Assembly: GCA_937965735.1 (NCBI GenBank)
Contig: CALCKU010000148.1
Coordinates: 1 to 33,062 of the forward strand
Direction: 5' to 3'
Origin: an uncultured Caulobacterales bacterium
GTDB taxonomy: Bacteria > Pseudomonadota > Alphaproteobacteria > Caulobacterales > Maricaulaceae
Length of the DNA stretch: 33,062 nucleotides
Below the pieces are notes generated by a model. That model had not been told where the DNA came from, made no database searches, and worked only from the letters and a program-made list of their open reading frames with translations. The translations under genes and the position numbers were made by a program. The stretch's first letter is position 1. Each line of letters opens with the position of its first letter. Below are positions 9,192 through 17,327 of this stretch, in pieces.

Positions 9192-9732
9192 CCGATGAGG
9201 GCGCGAAAGGCTTAGCCGAACCTTGTAAACTAAATTCCGCCTTCCGTATTTTTTTGGCTATTTTATCAAGCGCACCATTCACGAAACCAGCTTGTTTAAC
9301 ATCAAAGAAATCAGCGGAGATTGACACATATTGATCTAAAATTACGGGTGCTGGCACGTCAGGACGGCGAAGAATTTCGTAACACCCCGCCCGTAAAAGG
9401 GCTCTGAGCGTTTTATCGAGGCGTGATAATTTCCAATTCTCTGATAAATGCAACGTGATTTCAGCGTCAACCTCATCTTGAAATTCGATAACGCCTTTTA
9501 CAATGTCTTCAAAAAAAGCTTCATCTGCCGCAACGTAACCGACCTCTTCTTCATGGCCAAAACGGTGATTTAAAAACTCAAAAATAACAGCTTTGGAAGC
9601 ATTGCCGCTAATGTCCATTTGGTAAAGCGCTTGCACCGCTGATAGGCGCGCACGGCGGCGTAATTTTGAATGCGGCCCACCTTTATTTTGCTTAACTTTT
9701 TGCAGTTTTTTATTTGTAGGCTCAGAATCCAT
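9184..9732 (-). CDS. nusB: Transcription antitermination factor NusB
   Basis: The 182-residue protein carries the NusB helical domain: RARLSAVQALYQMDISG, then LDKTLRALLRAGCYEIL and VILDQYVSISADFF, ending in FVNGALDKIAKKIR. With S10 (NusE) it binds boxA RNA in ribosomal RNA antitermination. A basic N-terminal extension (KKLQKVKQNKGGPHSKLRRR) makes it slightly longer than the usual ~150 residues. Its ATG lies immediately before the ribH stop region (1-bp overlap), and its 3' end overlaps thiL. Confidence 0.96.
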   Translation of the reverse strand: MDSEPTNKKLQKVKQNKGGPHSKLRRRARLSAVQALYQMDISGNASKAVIFEFLNHRFGHEEEVGYVAADEAFFEDIVKGVIEFQDEVDAEITLHLSENWKLSRLDKTLRALLRAGCYEILRRPDVPAPVILDQYVSISADFFDVKQAGFVNGALDKIAKKIRKAEFSLQGSAKPFAPSSGG

Positions 9733-10157
9733 TAGGCCGACAATTCATTGCGAATTTTAATCATTTTCACGGCGGCATTCGCCGCAAAACCACCTTTGTC
9801 TTTTTCACTTTGTTTGGCGCGAGCCCACGCCTGTTTTTCATTTTCAACTGTGATGATACCATTGCCAATTGCAAGTTGGTGATCAACAGCCAAATCCATC
9901 AAAGCGCGTGCCGATTCTTGGCAGACATAATCATAATGCGTAGTCTCGCCTCGGATTACACAGCCCAATGCAACGTAACCGTCAAAGCCAGATTTTGCCG
10001 CTTCAGCGTAAGAAATAACATGCGGAATTTCGAGTGCGCCCGGCACAACGACTTTGATAATTTCAGCGCGCGCATCTTGTAAAACGGCTAAAGCCCCTTC
10101 AAGCAGGGCGTCTGAGATACCTTCGTAATAACGGGCTTCAATCACCAGAATTTTCAT
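9732..10157 (-). CDS. ribH: 6,7-dimethyl-8-ribityllumazine synthase
   Basis: RibH condenses 5-amino-6-ribitylamino-uracil with dihydroxybutanone phosphate to give lumazine. The 141-residue protein has [28 protein letters not shown] with the catalytic His, and [16 protein letters not shown]. The N-terminus starts directly at the first beta strand ([11 protein letters not shown]), making it a short family member. It sits between ribBA and nusB with 2-bp and 1-bp junctions. Confidence 0.97.
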   Translation of the reverse strand: MKILVIEARYYEGISDALLEGALAVLQDARAEIIKVVVPGALEIPHVISYAEAAKSGFDGYVALGCVIRGETTHYDYVCQESARALMDLAVDHQLAIGNGIITVENEKQAWARAKQSEKDKGGFAANAAVKMIKIRNELSA

Positions 10158-10159
10158 AT

Positions 10160-11305
10160 CTATGTCTTCCCACTAATAAGCGGCGTAATGCCCACAACCT
10201 TCAAATCATACGCTTCCAGCCCAATGATTTTTGGCATAACATGCGTAATCAACGTCATATCGCTTACGCCTTGATCGGCCAAAATCTGCGCACCAACACC
10301 GTATTCACGAATATTTTGTTCTTTACGGTTTACTTGACTTTTATGCGCGCCGAGACGCTCAAGCAACGTATCAATACTGCCCTCACGGATCAGCACTAAA
10401 ACAGAATGCCCATCATGTTTGGCAAGCTGCTTCATCGCGTCCCAAATCAAGCCTGAACGCGGACTTTCCTCATAAAGAATATCGCCTGCGAAATCGACTT
10501 TGTGAACTCTGACAAGAGACGGAACCTCTGCACTCGGCGTGCCCTTTGACAAAGCCACATGCTCTAAGCCGTCAAGGAAGTTACGATAAATATGAATTTT
10601 AAATTCATCACCATTTTGAGAGGTAAAGTCACTTGTCGCGATATGTTTGACGAAATGGTCTTTTTCCATGCGGTAAGCAACAAGATCCTCAATGGTTCCG
10701 ATTTTAAGACCGTGAAACTGCGCATATTTTACAAGGTCATCTAGGCGCGCCATTGTTCCGTCATCATTCATAATCTCACAAATGACCGCGGAAGGATTCA
10801 GCCCCGCCATGCGCGATATATCAACCGAGGCTTCTGTATGGCCCGTGCGCACTAATACGCCGCCATCTTTAGCAATTATTGGAAACATGTGACCCGGCGA
10901 AACAATATCATCGACGCGCGATTTTGGGTCAATCGCCGTTTGAATTGTATGCGACCGGTCGCCTGCACTAATCCCTGTTGTGACACCTTCGCGCGCTTCA
11001 ATAGACTGCGTAAAAGCCGTTTCAAAACGTGACCGATTATCGGCTGACATATTCGACAGGCCAAGCGCATCGGCTTTTTGCTGTTCTATCGCCAGACAGA
11101 TCAGACCGCGTCCGAATTTAGCCATAAAATTAATCGCGTCAGGCGTTGCAAATTGCGCGGGGATTATTAAATCGCCCTCATTTTCGCGGTCTTCTGCATC
11201 GACAAGAATATACATGCGCCCATTACGCGCATCCTCTATAATCTCTTCTGGCGTCGCAAGGTTATAAACCTGCTGAAAGGTCGTTTCATTTAAATCCATT
11301 GTCAT
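10160..11305 (-). CDS. ribB: 3,4-dihydroxy-2-butanone-4-phosphate synthase with degenerate GTP cyclohydrolase II-like domain
   Basis: Residues ~12-210 form RibB, which makes dihydroxybutanone phosphate from ribulose 5-phosphate; [12 protein letters not shown] and [11 protein letters not shown] carry the metal and substrate residues. Residues ~215-381 have the position and outline of GTP cyclohydrolase II ([32 protein letters not shown]). However, the zinc motif GDxFxSxRCDCG is replaced by [13 protein letters not shown] and has no Cys at all. The usual HRQEGR segment reads LIREGS. The second domain is therefore unlikely to open GTP, like the RibBX hybrids described in other proteobacteria. Annotating it as bifunctional RibBA would overstate it. 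It lies between ribE and ribH. Confidence 0.93.
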   Translation of the reverse strand: MTMDLNETTFQQVYNLATPEEIIEDARNGRMYILVDAEDRENEGDLIIPAQFATPDAINFMAKFGRGLICLAIEQQKADALGLSNMSADNRSRFETAFTQSIEAREGVTTGISAGDRSHTIQTAIDPKSRVDDIVSPGHMFPIIAKDGGVLVRTGHTEASVDISRMAGLNPSAVICEIMNDDGTMARLDDLVKYAQFHGLKIGTIEDLVAYRMEKDHFVKHIATSDFTSQNGDEFKIHIYRNFLDGLEHVALSKGTPSAEVPSLVRVHKVDFAGDILYEESPRSGLIWDAMKQLAKHDGHSVLVLIREGSIDTLLERLGAHKSQVNRKEQNIREYGVGAQILADQGVSDMTLITHVMPKIIGLEAYDLKVVGITPLISGKT

Positions 11306-11306
11306 A

Positions 11307-11915
11307 TCACGTCTTCATATTGGCAAGGTAGCGTGCGACATAGCGTGCAATCACATCAATTTCCAGATTTACTTGATCGCCCGCGTCAAGTTTTCCTAAT
11401 GTTGTCGCGTCTGCCGTGTGCGGAATGATATTCACCTCAAATTCAACCCCTTCAACCGCGTTCACCGTCAAAGATACACCGTCCAGTGTAATACTCCCCT
11501 TTGGCGCAATGCCAAACGCCAAAGCTTCTGGTGCCCTAAAACGAAAGTTCAGTGACCCTGCGATTTCACGGCGCGCAATCACAGTGCCAACCGCGTCAAC
11601 ATGGCCTGTCACAATATGACCGCCCAGTTCATCCGCACCCGTCAAAGCCCGCTCTAGATTTACGCGGTCGCCCACGTTCCATGCACCCATAGTTGTTTTA
11701 GACAAGCTTTCATCTGAGACATCAAATCCGTACCAATCCGCGCCCTTTTCAACAACGGTCATACAGGCACCAGAATGACTAATCGACGCGCCAATATCAA
11801 TTGTCTGCACGTCATACGAACATGTCACTTCCATGCGCGTGTCTCCCCATTCACCGCCTGTCTCTCTACGAATAGCCTTAATCGTGCCAATGTCTGTAAT
11901 AATTCCAGTAAACAT
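11307..11915 (-). CDS. ribE: Riboflavin synthase alpha chain
   Basis: The 202-residue protein begins MFTGIITDIGTI and consists of two similar lumazine-binding barrels. The second starts near GHIVTGHVDAVGTV and includes ITLDGVSLTVNAVEG and IPHTADATTLG. It disproportionates two lumazines to riboflavin and the pyrimidine precursor. It is separated from ribBA by 1 bp and from ribD by 2 bp. Confidence 0.96.
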   Translation of the reverse strand: MFTGIITDIGTIKAIRRETGGEWGDTRMEVTCSYDVQTIDIGASISHSGACMTVVEKGADWYGFDVSDESLSKTTMGAWNVGDRVNLERALTGADELGGHIVTGHVDAVGTVIARREIAGSLNFRFRAPEALAFGIAPKGSITLDGVSLTVNAVEGVEFEVNIIPHTADATTLGKLDAGDQVNLEIDVIARYVARYLANMKT

Positions 11916-11917
11916 AG

Positions 11918-12574
11918 TTATCGTCTCAAATATTGTTCGTGAAGATCATCACCCAGTTCAGTCACAGAACTCCGTGTAAACCGCTTGGACTGTCCGAGGT
12001 CATCTAGGCCCAAATCGCTAATCCCGTCACGCCCGTCTCCGCCTAAAATTAACGGGGCGCGAAACCAGTCAATTTTGTCCACGGCGTCATGTTTTAGAAA
12101 GGCAGCATTTAACTGACCGCCGCCTTCAAGGAGCAAGCGGTCGACCCCGTTAGATTTCAAAACTTCCAACGCGGTTACAACGTTTAAGCCAAACATATCA
12201 CGGTCAATCGCAAAGATTTTCACCCCTGCTTTTTCCATAATGTGTGCCTTTTGCCGTCCTTCTTTTGAACAAAATATCCATACGGGTACGTCACGCGCCG
12301 TCATAACGAGGTTAGATTTTTCCGACAGTCTTAGCCCGCTATCAAACACAATGCGGATTGGGTTATTTAAACCCTTTAAACGGGTTGTGAGTTGTGGATT
12401 ATCCAACACAGCAGTATTAGCCCCGACCACAATCGCGTCATGTGAGCCGCGCAAACGCCGCCCCGCTTCCCGGGATTTGTCGCCTGTTATCCACTCGGAT
12501 TGACCATTCGCCAGTGCAATTTTCCCGTCGAGTGAAGTCGCAATTTTTAACGTGACATACGGGCGAAGCGCCAT
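11918..12574 (-). CDS. ribD: Riboflavin biosynthesis reductase, RibD C-terminal domain only
   Basis: The protein corresponds to the RibD reductase domain, which reduces the ribosylamino-pyrimidine with NADPH: RPYVTLKIATSLDGKIA, SEWITGDKSREAGRRLR, HDAIVVGANTAVLDNPQLTTR, and LLLEGGGQLNAAFL. It has only 218 residues. The ~145-residue N-terminal CDA-like deaminase domain, with its HAE and PCxxxGxTPPC zinc motifs, is absent. The ATG directly abuts the nrdR stop, so no room is left for it. The deaminase must be encoded elsewhere, or another enzyme does the step. The gene is intact as a reductase and lies in the normal ribD position. Confidence 0.94.
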   Translation of the reverse strand: MALRPYVTLKIATSLDGKIALANGQSEWITGDKSREAGRRLRGSHDAIVVGANTAVLDNPQLTTRLKGLNNPIRIVFDSGLRLSEKSNLVMTARDVPVWIFCSKEGRQKAHIMEKAGVKIFAIDRDMFGLNVVTALEVLKSNGVDRLLLEGGGQLNAAFLKHDAVDKIDWFRAPLILGGDGRDGISDLGLDDLGQSKRFTRSSVTELGDDLHEQYLRR

Positions 12575-13087
12575 CTAACCCTCAGATGTTTCGTTATTTT
12601 TGCTTTTACCCTGATCTGAACTCAAGCCCACATCTTTCACAAGATTTTCTTCCTCAATAAAGGCTTCGAAATCCTCTGTTGCACGGAAATCACGGTAAAC
12701 AGAGGCATATCGGACATAGGCAACCTTATCGAGCCGCGACAGGCCTTCCATGACAAGCTCACCAATCTGGTCAGAGGTAATATCGGAATTGCCCGCGCTT
12801 TCGAGCTGGCGCACCACGCCGCTAATCATTTGCTCTACACGCTCAGGCTCAACAGGGCGTTTCTGCAAAGCAATCATAACAGAGCGTGCGAGCTTATCAC
12901 GGTCAAAGGCAACACGACGACCCGTCTTTTTCACCACGGTGAGTTCCCGCAATTGCACGCGCTCAAAGGTCGTAAACCGTCCCCCACAAGACCCGCAAAG
13001 ACGCCGACGCCGCACAGCTGAACCGTCCTCTGCCTGACGGCTATCTTTGACTTGAGTGTCTTCGCTATTACAAAACGGGCATCGCAT
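12575..13087 (-). CDS. nrdR: Transcriptional repressor NrdR
   Basis: The 170-residue protein has the N-terminal zinc ribbon [13 protein letters not shown]...[13 protein letters not shown] (Cys 3, 6, 31, 34) followed by the ATP-cone: [52 protein letters not shown]. NrdR senses nucleotide pools and represses ribonucleotide reductase genes. It is the first gene of the rib operon. The typical partner glyA lies beyond an inserted GIY-YIG gene. A charged C-terminal tail extends past the ATP-cone. Confidence 0.97.
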   Translation of the reverse strand: MRCPFCNSEDTQVKDSRQAEDGSAVRRRRLCGSCGGRFTTFERVQLRELTVVKKTGRRVAFDRDKLARSVMIALQKRPVEPERVEQMISGVVRQLESAGNSDITSDQIGELVMEGLSRLDKVAYVRYASVYRDFRATEDFEAFIEEENLVKDVGLSSDQGKSKNNETSEG

Positions 13088-13171
13088 ATCATTTCGTTAA
13101 CATGTTTATACGCACTCGCAAATCACTTAAATTTAAGCTAAAAGCACTTTTTTAAAGGTATTCCAGAACTT

Positions 13172-13993
13172 ATGAACCTTCTGCATTTACTCAATATAAC
13201 GACACCGTACGATTATAAAATTCATGCGGCGCGTTGGAATGGGGCAAATCAACCTTTGGACGTATTTCTTCGCGATAAAAAAGAGTGGCATGATTGGAAT
13301 CGATATTTTGGCAAAACACACTTATTTAATAGACCTTATATTTTATCTCTGATGGACTTTTATCCTGAACGAAATATTTGGATGTTCGGAGGCATTTATA
13401 AAGTCAATAATTATGCCATTAGCCCACCAATAACAGCTCAGGAAAGTCATGCATATGATACAAGCTTAACAGAGATTGGAGAATCTTTAATTGGCAGATT
13501 GAAAGTTGAAATAAACTTCTCAAGAAGGCGTGATTTTAAGCTAGAGAGCCAAGTAGAAAACATGCGTGTGGTGGAGATTCTACGTAACCCCTATTCAGGC
13601 CCCACTTTTCCTGGCTACGAACATACATCACTTATATTTTCTGATTTAACTTCAATCGTAAAGAATGATCGACAGGATTGGAAAACAGCCTTACAACACA
13701 TAAAAGGCATTTACTTAATTACCTTAAAATCTGGCCAACACTATATCGGGTCTGCTTATGGCAATGTTGGTATTTGGTCGAGATGGTCAAATTATGCTAA
13801 GAATGGTCACGGCGGAAATAAAGAGATGATGTCTCTTGCCCGTAATACTGGCAAAAATTTTATCTCAAATGCGCGTTTTACTCTAATTGAAGCATGGCCG
13901 ATGAGTACTGAGGACTGCCTGATTCTTGCAAGAGAAAACTATTGGAAAACGGCATTATCATCGCGCGATCACGACGGGTTGAACATTAATTAA
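13172..13993 (+). CDS. GIY-YIG nuclease family protein
   Basis: The last ~95 of 273 residues form a GIY-YIG nuclease domain: GIY at 179-181 and YIG at 191-193, an Arg in WSRW (about 204), a Glu in ARENYWK (about 255) and a terminal Asn in GLNIN (about 271). These are the catalytic positions of the fold. The first ~175 residues form a separate unrecognised domain with several aromatic blocks (HDWNRYFGKTHLF, NIWMFGGIYKV), perhaps for target recognition. It is transcribed opposite to nrdR and glyA and appears AT-richer than its neighbours. It interrupts an otherwise conserved gene order, which suggests acquisition. A role in defence or DNA processing is possible but not shown. Confidence 0.85.
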   Translation: MNLLHLLNITTPYDYKIHAARWNGANQPLDVFLRDKKEWHDWNRYFGKTHLFNRPYILSLMDFYPERNIWMFGGIYKVNNYAISPPITAQESHAYDTSLTEIGESLIGRLKVEINFSRRRDFKLESQVENMRVVEILRNPYSGPTFPGYEHTSLIFSDLTSIVKNDRQDWKTALQHIKGIYLITLKSGQHYIGSAYGNVGIWSRWSNYAKNGHGGNKEMMSLARNTGKNFISNARFTLIEAWPMSTEDCLILARENYWKTALSSRDHDGLNIN

Positions 13994-14015
13994 AAACCTA
14001 ACAAATGTCAGGTTT
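13994..14015. terminator. Bidirectional terminator-like hairpin between GIY-YIG gene and glyA
   Basis: AAACCT pairs with AGGTTT, and inside them ACA pairs with TGT across a single A-C mismatch. On the minus strand (after glyA) the second arm runs into TTTTT; on the plus strand a T-rich stretch follows. It lies in the 42-bp gap between two converging genes. Confidence 0.6.
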
Positions 14016-14035
14016 CTAATTATTTTACACAAAGC

Positions 14036-15343
14036 TTACCCTGCGTAAATCGGAAAGCGTTCTGTGAGTGCGATCACACGTTCACGGACAGAGGCTTCGA
14101 CTTCGGGATTGCCTTTTGGGTTTTCGGCGAGCGCATCCAGAACCTCGGCCATCAATTCACCGATAAGTTTAAATTCTGCCACACCAAATCCGCGTGTTGT
14201 TCCCGCAGGTGAACCGACCCGAATACCCGATGTGATCGTGAATTTTTCTTTATCAAACGGAATACCGTTTTTATTACAGGTGATATAAGCCCGACCCAAA
14301 GCCTTTTCCGCGGCATTGCCTTTGACGCCTTTGGGCGAGAGGTCAATCAACGCCAAATGCGTATCGGTTCCCCCGGTCACAACGGCGTAACCCGCCGCGA
14401 CAAGCGCTTCGGCCATGGCTTTACAATTATCGATCACGGCTTGGCTATAGGCTTTAAATTCAGGTTTAAGCGCGTCACCAAAGGCCACCGCTTTACCTGC
14501 AATCACATGCATAAGCGGCCCGCCTTGAAGACCGGGGAAAATCGCAGAATTAAACTTCTTTGCGAGTTTTTCGTCATTGGTTAGAATCATACCGCCGCGT
14601 GGACCGCGTAATGTCTTATGCGTAGTTGTTGTTGCAACATGGGCGTGCGGGAACGGGCTTGGATGTGTGCCGCCTGCAACGAGACCCGCAAAATGCGCCA
14701 TATCAACATGCAAATATGCCCCGACTTTATCAGCAATGGCACGGAAGCGCGCAAAATCAATTTGACGAGAATAAGCAGAGCCCCCACAAATAATCAATTT
14801 CGGCTTATGCGCGGCAGCCAAAGCTTCGACTTGGTCATAATCAATTAGGTTCGTGTCTTCTGTCACCCCGTAAGCCACGGCGTTAAACCATTTACCCGAC
14901 ATATTCGGCGGCGCACCATGGGTTAAATGCCCACCAGATGCGAGGTCCATCCCCAAAATTGTATCGCCCGGTTGCAAAAGTGCGAGAAAGACACCTTGAT
15001 TGGCTTGCGACCCTGAATTAGGCTGAACATTCGCAAAACCGCAATTAAATAATTCACAAGCACGGTCGATCGCGAGTTGCTCGGATATATCCACATGCTG
15101 ACACCCGCCGTAATAGCGCTTGCCGGGATAACCTTCTGCATATTTATTGGTCAGGACAGAGCCTTGGGCCTCAAGCACGGCATGAGACACAATGTTTTCT
15201 GACGCAATCAATTCAATCTCGTGCTGTTGACGCTTTAACTCGTCTTGCATGCTTTTAAAAAGTTCAGGGTCACGATCAGCAAGACTTTGCGAGAAATAGT
15301 TGCCAAGATGGGCTGTGCTTTGCTTGTTTGGGGCGGTGCTCAT
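14036..15343 (-). CDS. glyA: Serine hydroxymethyltransferase
   Basis: GlyA interconverts serine and glycine with tetrahydrofolate, feeding one-carbon metabolism. The 435-residue protein has normal length and family motifs: [44 protein letters not shown] and [13 protein letters not shown], the last with the PLP lysine. GAGGTTCTT precedes the ATG at 15343. The upstream region is filled with insertion-sequence remnants, so its promoter must lie within ~120 bp. It is functionally linked to the serC-serA genes at 25 kb. Confidence 0.98.
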   Translation of the reverse strand: MSTAPNKQSTAHLGNYFSQSLADRDPELFKSMQDELKRQQHEIELIASENIVSHAVLEAQGSVLTNKYAEGYPGKRYYGGCQHVDISEQLAIDRACELFNCGFANVQPNSGSQANQGVFLALLQPGDTILGMDLASGGHLTHGAPPNMSGKWFNAVAYGVTEDTNLIDYDQVEALAAAHKPKLIICGGSAYSRQIDFARFRAIADKVGAYLHVDMAHFAGLVAGGTHPSPFPHAHVATTTTHKTLRGPRGGMILTNDEKLAKKFNSAIFPGLQGGPLMHVIAGKAVAFGDALKPEFKAYSQAVIDNCKAMAEALVAAGYAVVTGGTDTHLALIDLSPKGVKGNAAEKALGRAYITCNKNGIPFDKEKFTITSGIRVGSPAGTTRGFGVAEFKLIGELMAEVLDALAENPKGNPEVEASVRERVIALTERFPIYAG

Positions 15344-15466
15344 AAGAACCTCTATGGTTTTTTAAGATGTGATTTGCGTTTGAAAAGGCTCTTAATATCA
15401 ACGCGCGCGACTCGCAACGGTAAATAAGTCTGCGTAAACGGCATTACAGTTTTTGGGGCTTAGCAG

Positions 15467-15757
15467 TTAATCCCCTAATTGTTGTTGGGGTTTGAAGTAG
15501 AATTCTATATTGGTTTCATCTAACTCGGGAACCCGCAACATTGGGAGCACCCGCGTGAAGCGAAGAAAGGACACGGAATGGCTTATGTCGAACGCTATAA
15601 CAGAACTTTTAGATATGATTAGCTTAATTAGCACATGTTTATGAACATTGATGAGGCCCAAATATCAGCGACTGAGTGGCTCTGGACTTACAATAATGAG
15701 CGCCCTAACATGGCAATAGGCGGCACAATACCTGTGCCAAAAGCGCGAATACGATGA
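15467..15757 (+). pseudogene. IS3-family remnant: left end plus orfB C-terminal fragment
   Basis: A segment TTAATCCCCTAATTGTTG with GGGGTTTGAAGTAGAATTC just after it looks like the left end of an IS3-type element. From about 15578 a plus-strand frame reads AYVERYNRTFRYD, a TAG stop, LN, a second TAG, then EAQISATEWLWTYNNERPNMAIGG. This is the C-terminal region of an IS3 orfB transposase. orfA and most of orfB are missing, and two in-frame stops are present, so it is a dead, internally deleted copy. The end assignment rests on memory of related elements and is less certain than the orfB match. Confidence 0.72.
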
Positions 15758-15968
15758 TGCAAAATTTTCAGCATTTCTTAACAGAAGACGGTAAATGGGA
15801 AGATGTTTCTTTTTGGTTGGAGATTAGTCTTCCTTATATTTCAATAATCAATGAGAATGCTGTCGGTCTTTCTGTCAATGAAATGGTCGATAGCACTCAA
15901 GCTGGCAGCTTTCGAGATGAATGTTTGAACGAGACATTGTTCTCATCGCTCACCGAGGCCCGTCACCA
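15754..15968 (+). pseudogene. Second IS3-type orfB fragment fused to unrelated sequence
   Basis: The ORF starting at 15754 is a chimera. Its first ~45 codons (MMQNFQHFLTEDGKWEDV...) are unrecognised. Codons from ~15898 read QAGSFRDECLNETLFSSLTEAR, a conserved piece of IS3-family orfB of a different subgroup from the fragment just upstream. It is cut at ~15968 by the left end of the IS3 element that follows, and no continuation is seen on the other side of that element. It should not be annotated as a functional protein. Confidence 0.65.
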
Positions 15969-15999
15969 TGGACTTGTCCCGGTTTAGTTCCGGTTCCTT
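15969..15999 (+). repeat. Left inverted repeat of the IS3 element
   Basis: This 31-bp terminal repeat matches the reverse complement of 17206-17236 at 30 of 31 positions; the only difference is T versus G at position 26. The outer end reads TGGACTTGTCCC. Confidence 0.92.
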
Positions 16000-16029
16000 G
16001 ATGAGTAATGTGTATCAAGGAGACTATAT

Positions 16030-16305
16030 ATGGCACACCCACATACAGAAGAATTTAGGGCCGAAGCTATTCGGCTAGCGTTGACGAGCGGACTGCCGCG
16101 CAAACAGATAGCGGCGGATCTCGGGATTGGGTTTTCCACATTAAGCCGCTGGATACAGCTTCATAGACAATCGGATGTGGAGGAAGTTCCTGGTCCTGAC
16201 TTACATCAGGAGGTGATGAGGCTTCGCAAAGAGAACCGTATCCTTAAGGAGGAGCGGGAGATACTAAAAAAGCCACGGCCCACTGACCGTCAGGTTATTG
16301 CGTAG
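16030..16305 (+). CDS. IS3-family transposase orfA (helix-turn-helix subunit)
   Basis: The 91-residue product has a helix-turn-helix (RAEAIRLALTSGLPRKQIAADLGIGFSTLSRWIQ) followed by a leucine-zipper-like coiled coil (LHQEVMRLRKENRILKEEREILKK). An AAGGAG ribosome binding site precedes the ATG. The slippery heptamer A AAA AAG, in the right phase for -1 frameshifting, lies at 16266-16272. The frame then reads PRPTDRQVIA and stops at TAG. Continuing in the same frame past that stop gives FFASQK and TGA, the usual C-terminus of such orfA proteins, so the current stop looks like the result of a short in-frame insertion. Confidence 0.9.
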   Translation: MAHPHTEEFRAEAIRLALTSGLPRKQIAADLGIGFSTLSRWIQLHRQSDVEEVPGPDLHQEVMRLRKENRILKEEREILKKPRPTDRQVIA

Positions 16306-16337
16306 CAACCACCGAGAGGTTTCTTCGCGAGTCAAAA

Positions 16338-17198
16338 GTGAAGCGCTTTGCTTTTATAGACATGTGGAAGAGGGCCTATTCGATTGAGCGGCTTTGCCGG
16401 GTGCTTTACGTGACTTCCAGGGGTTTTCGGGCGTGGCGGACGCGTCCGATGAGCCAGCGGCAACGTATTGATATGCGGCTTCTGGCTCATATACGGGAAG
16501 CTTATCGACTCAGCCTTGAAACTTATGGCCGCCCGCGTATGGTGGAGGAGCTACGAGAGATGGGCTTTGCCGTTGGCCACAGACGGGTCGGTCGATTGAT
16601 GCGCGATAACGGCATTAAAGCTGTCAGAACCCGTAAATATAAGGCCACGACCAACAGTCATCATAATGACAATGTGGCGCCAAACCTGCTGGGCCGTGAC
16701 TTCACCGCTGACAAGCCAAATCAGAAGTGGGCTGTTGATATTCGCTATATATGGACCCGCGAGGGTTGGCTCTATCTGGCTGTTGTGATGGATCTACATT
16801 CCAGGCGCATTATTGGCTGGGCTGTCAGCAATCGCATGAAGCGTGAGCTTGCCATTCGGGCATTGAAGATGGCGATAACGCTGCGTAAGCCCCCCAAGTG
16901 TTGTATCCATCATTCTGATCGCAGCTCTCAATATTGCTCTAAAGACTATCAGAAATTGCTTGCGGCACACGGCTTTGAAGTCTCCATGTCCGGCAAAGGT
17001 AATGGCTATGACAATGCCGTCGTGGAGACCTTCTTTAAAACGCTAAAGGCCGAATTGATCTGGAGAAACGCCTGGAGCACCCGAAAACAAGTTCAAATGG
17101 CCTTGTTTAAATATATCAGCGGGTTCTATAATCCAAGACAGAGACATTCCACCCTCGGCGGATTGTCACCCATGGCCTTCGAAACAAAGACCGCTTAA
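16338..17198 (+). CDS. IS3-family transposase orfB (DDE integrase subunit)
   Basis: The 286-residue reading frame contains the HTH_21-like region (AYRLSLETYGRPRMVEELRE) and the rve integrase core. The catalytic residues sit in KWAVDIRYIW (first Asp), HHSDRSSQYCS (second Asp) and GYDNAVVETFFKTLKAEL (Glu). The C-terminus FYNPRQRHSTLGGLSPMAFE is standard. It is read in -1 relative to orfA. The GTG at 16338 is the first possible start; normally the protein is made as an OrfAB frameshift fusion, but in this copy the -1 frame meets TGA at 16284. Confidence 0.9.
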   Translation: MKRFAFIDMWKRAYSIERLCRVLYVTSRGFRAWRTRPMSQRQRIDMRLLAHIREAYRLSLETYGRPRMVEELREMGFAVGHRRVGRLMRDNGIKAVRTRKYKATTNSHHNDNVAPNLLGRDFTADKPNQKWAVDIRYIWTREGWLYLAVVMDLHSRRIIGWAVSNRMKRELAIRALKMAITLRKPPKCCIHHSDRSSQYCSKDYQKLLAAHGFEVSMSGKGNGYDNAVVETFFKTLKAELIWRNAWSTRKQVQMALFKYISGFYNPRQRHSTLGGLSPMAFETKTA

Positions 17199-17205
17199 AT
17201 GAGAT

Positions 17206-17236
17206 AAGGACCCGGAACTAAACCGGGACAAGTCCA
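17206..17236 (-). repeat. Right inverted repeat of the IS3 element
   Basis: Reverse complement of the left terminal repeat. It begins 7 bp after the orfB stop and ends CGGGACAAGTCCA. Confidence 0.92.
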
Positions 17237-17327
17237 TAGCGGTGATATCTGTTTCTTACGCCTTTCAAAAGGCTCAGTTTAGCGCTACTCTATTTTCTAT
17301 GAGCCATGGTGTTATGAGGTTTTGAAT

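Larger units (their letters stand above)
15969..17236 (+). mobile_element. IS3-family insertion sequence, ~1.27 kb
   Basis: Two overlapping-type frames (orfA, orfB) are bounded by 31-bp inverted repeats starting TGGACTTGTCCCGGTTTAG, with 30 of 31 positions identical. The size and organisation fit IS3. No 3- or 4-bp target duplication is seen: the bases outside the ends are cca/tag or acc/agc depending on the exact edge. This suggests a later rearrangement or an adjacent deletion. It is inserted within an older orfB fragment. Confidence 0.93.

Noticed and set aside
10160-13087. FMN riboswitch for the rib operon
   Set aside because: No RFN-like conserved boxes seen upstream of nrdR or between the rib genes; the junctions are 0-2 bp.
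15467-15661. 64-codon minus-strand ORF
   Set aside because: It is the antisense of an IS3 remnant.
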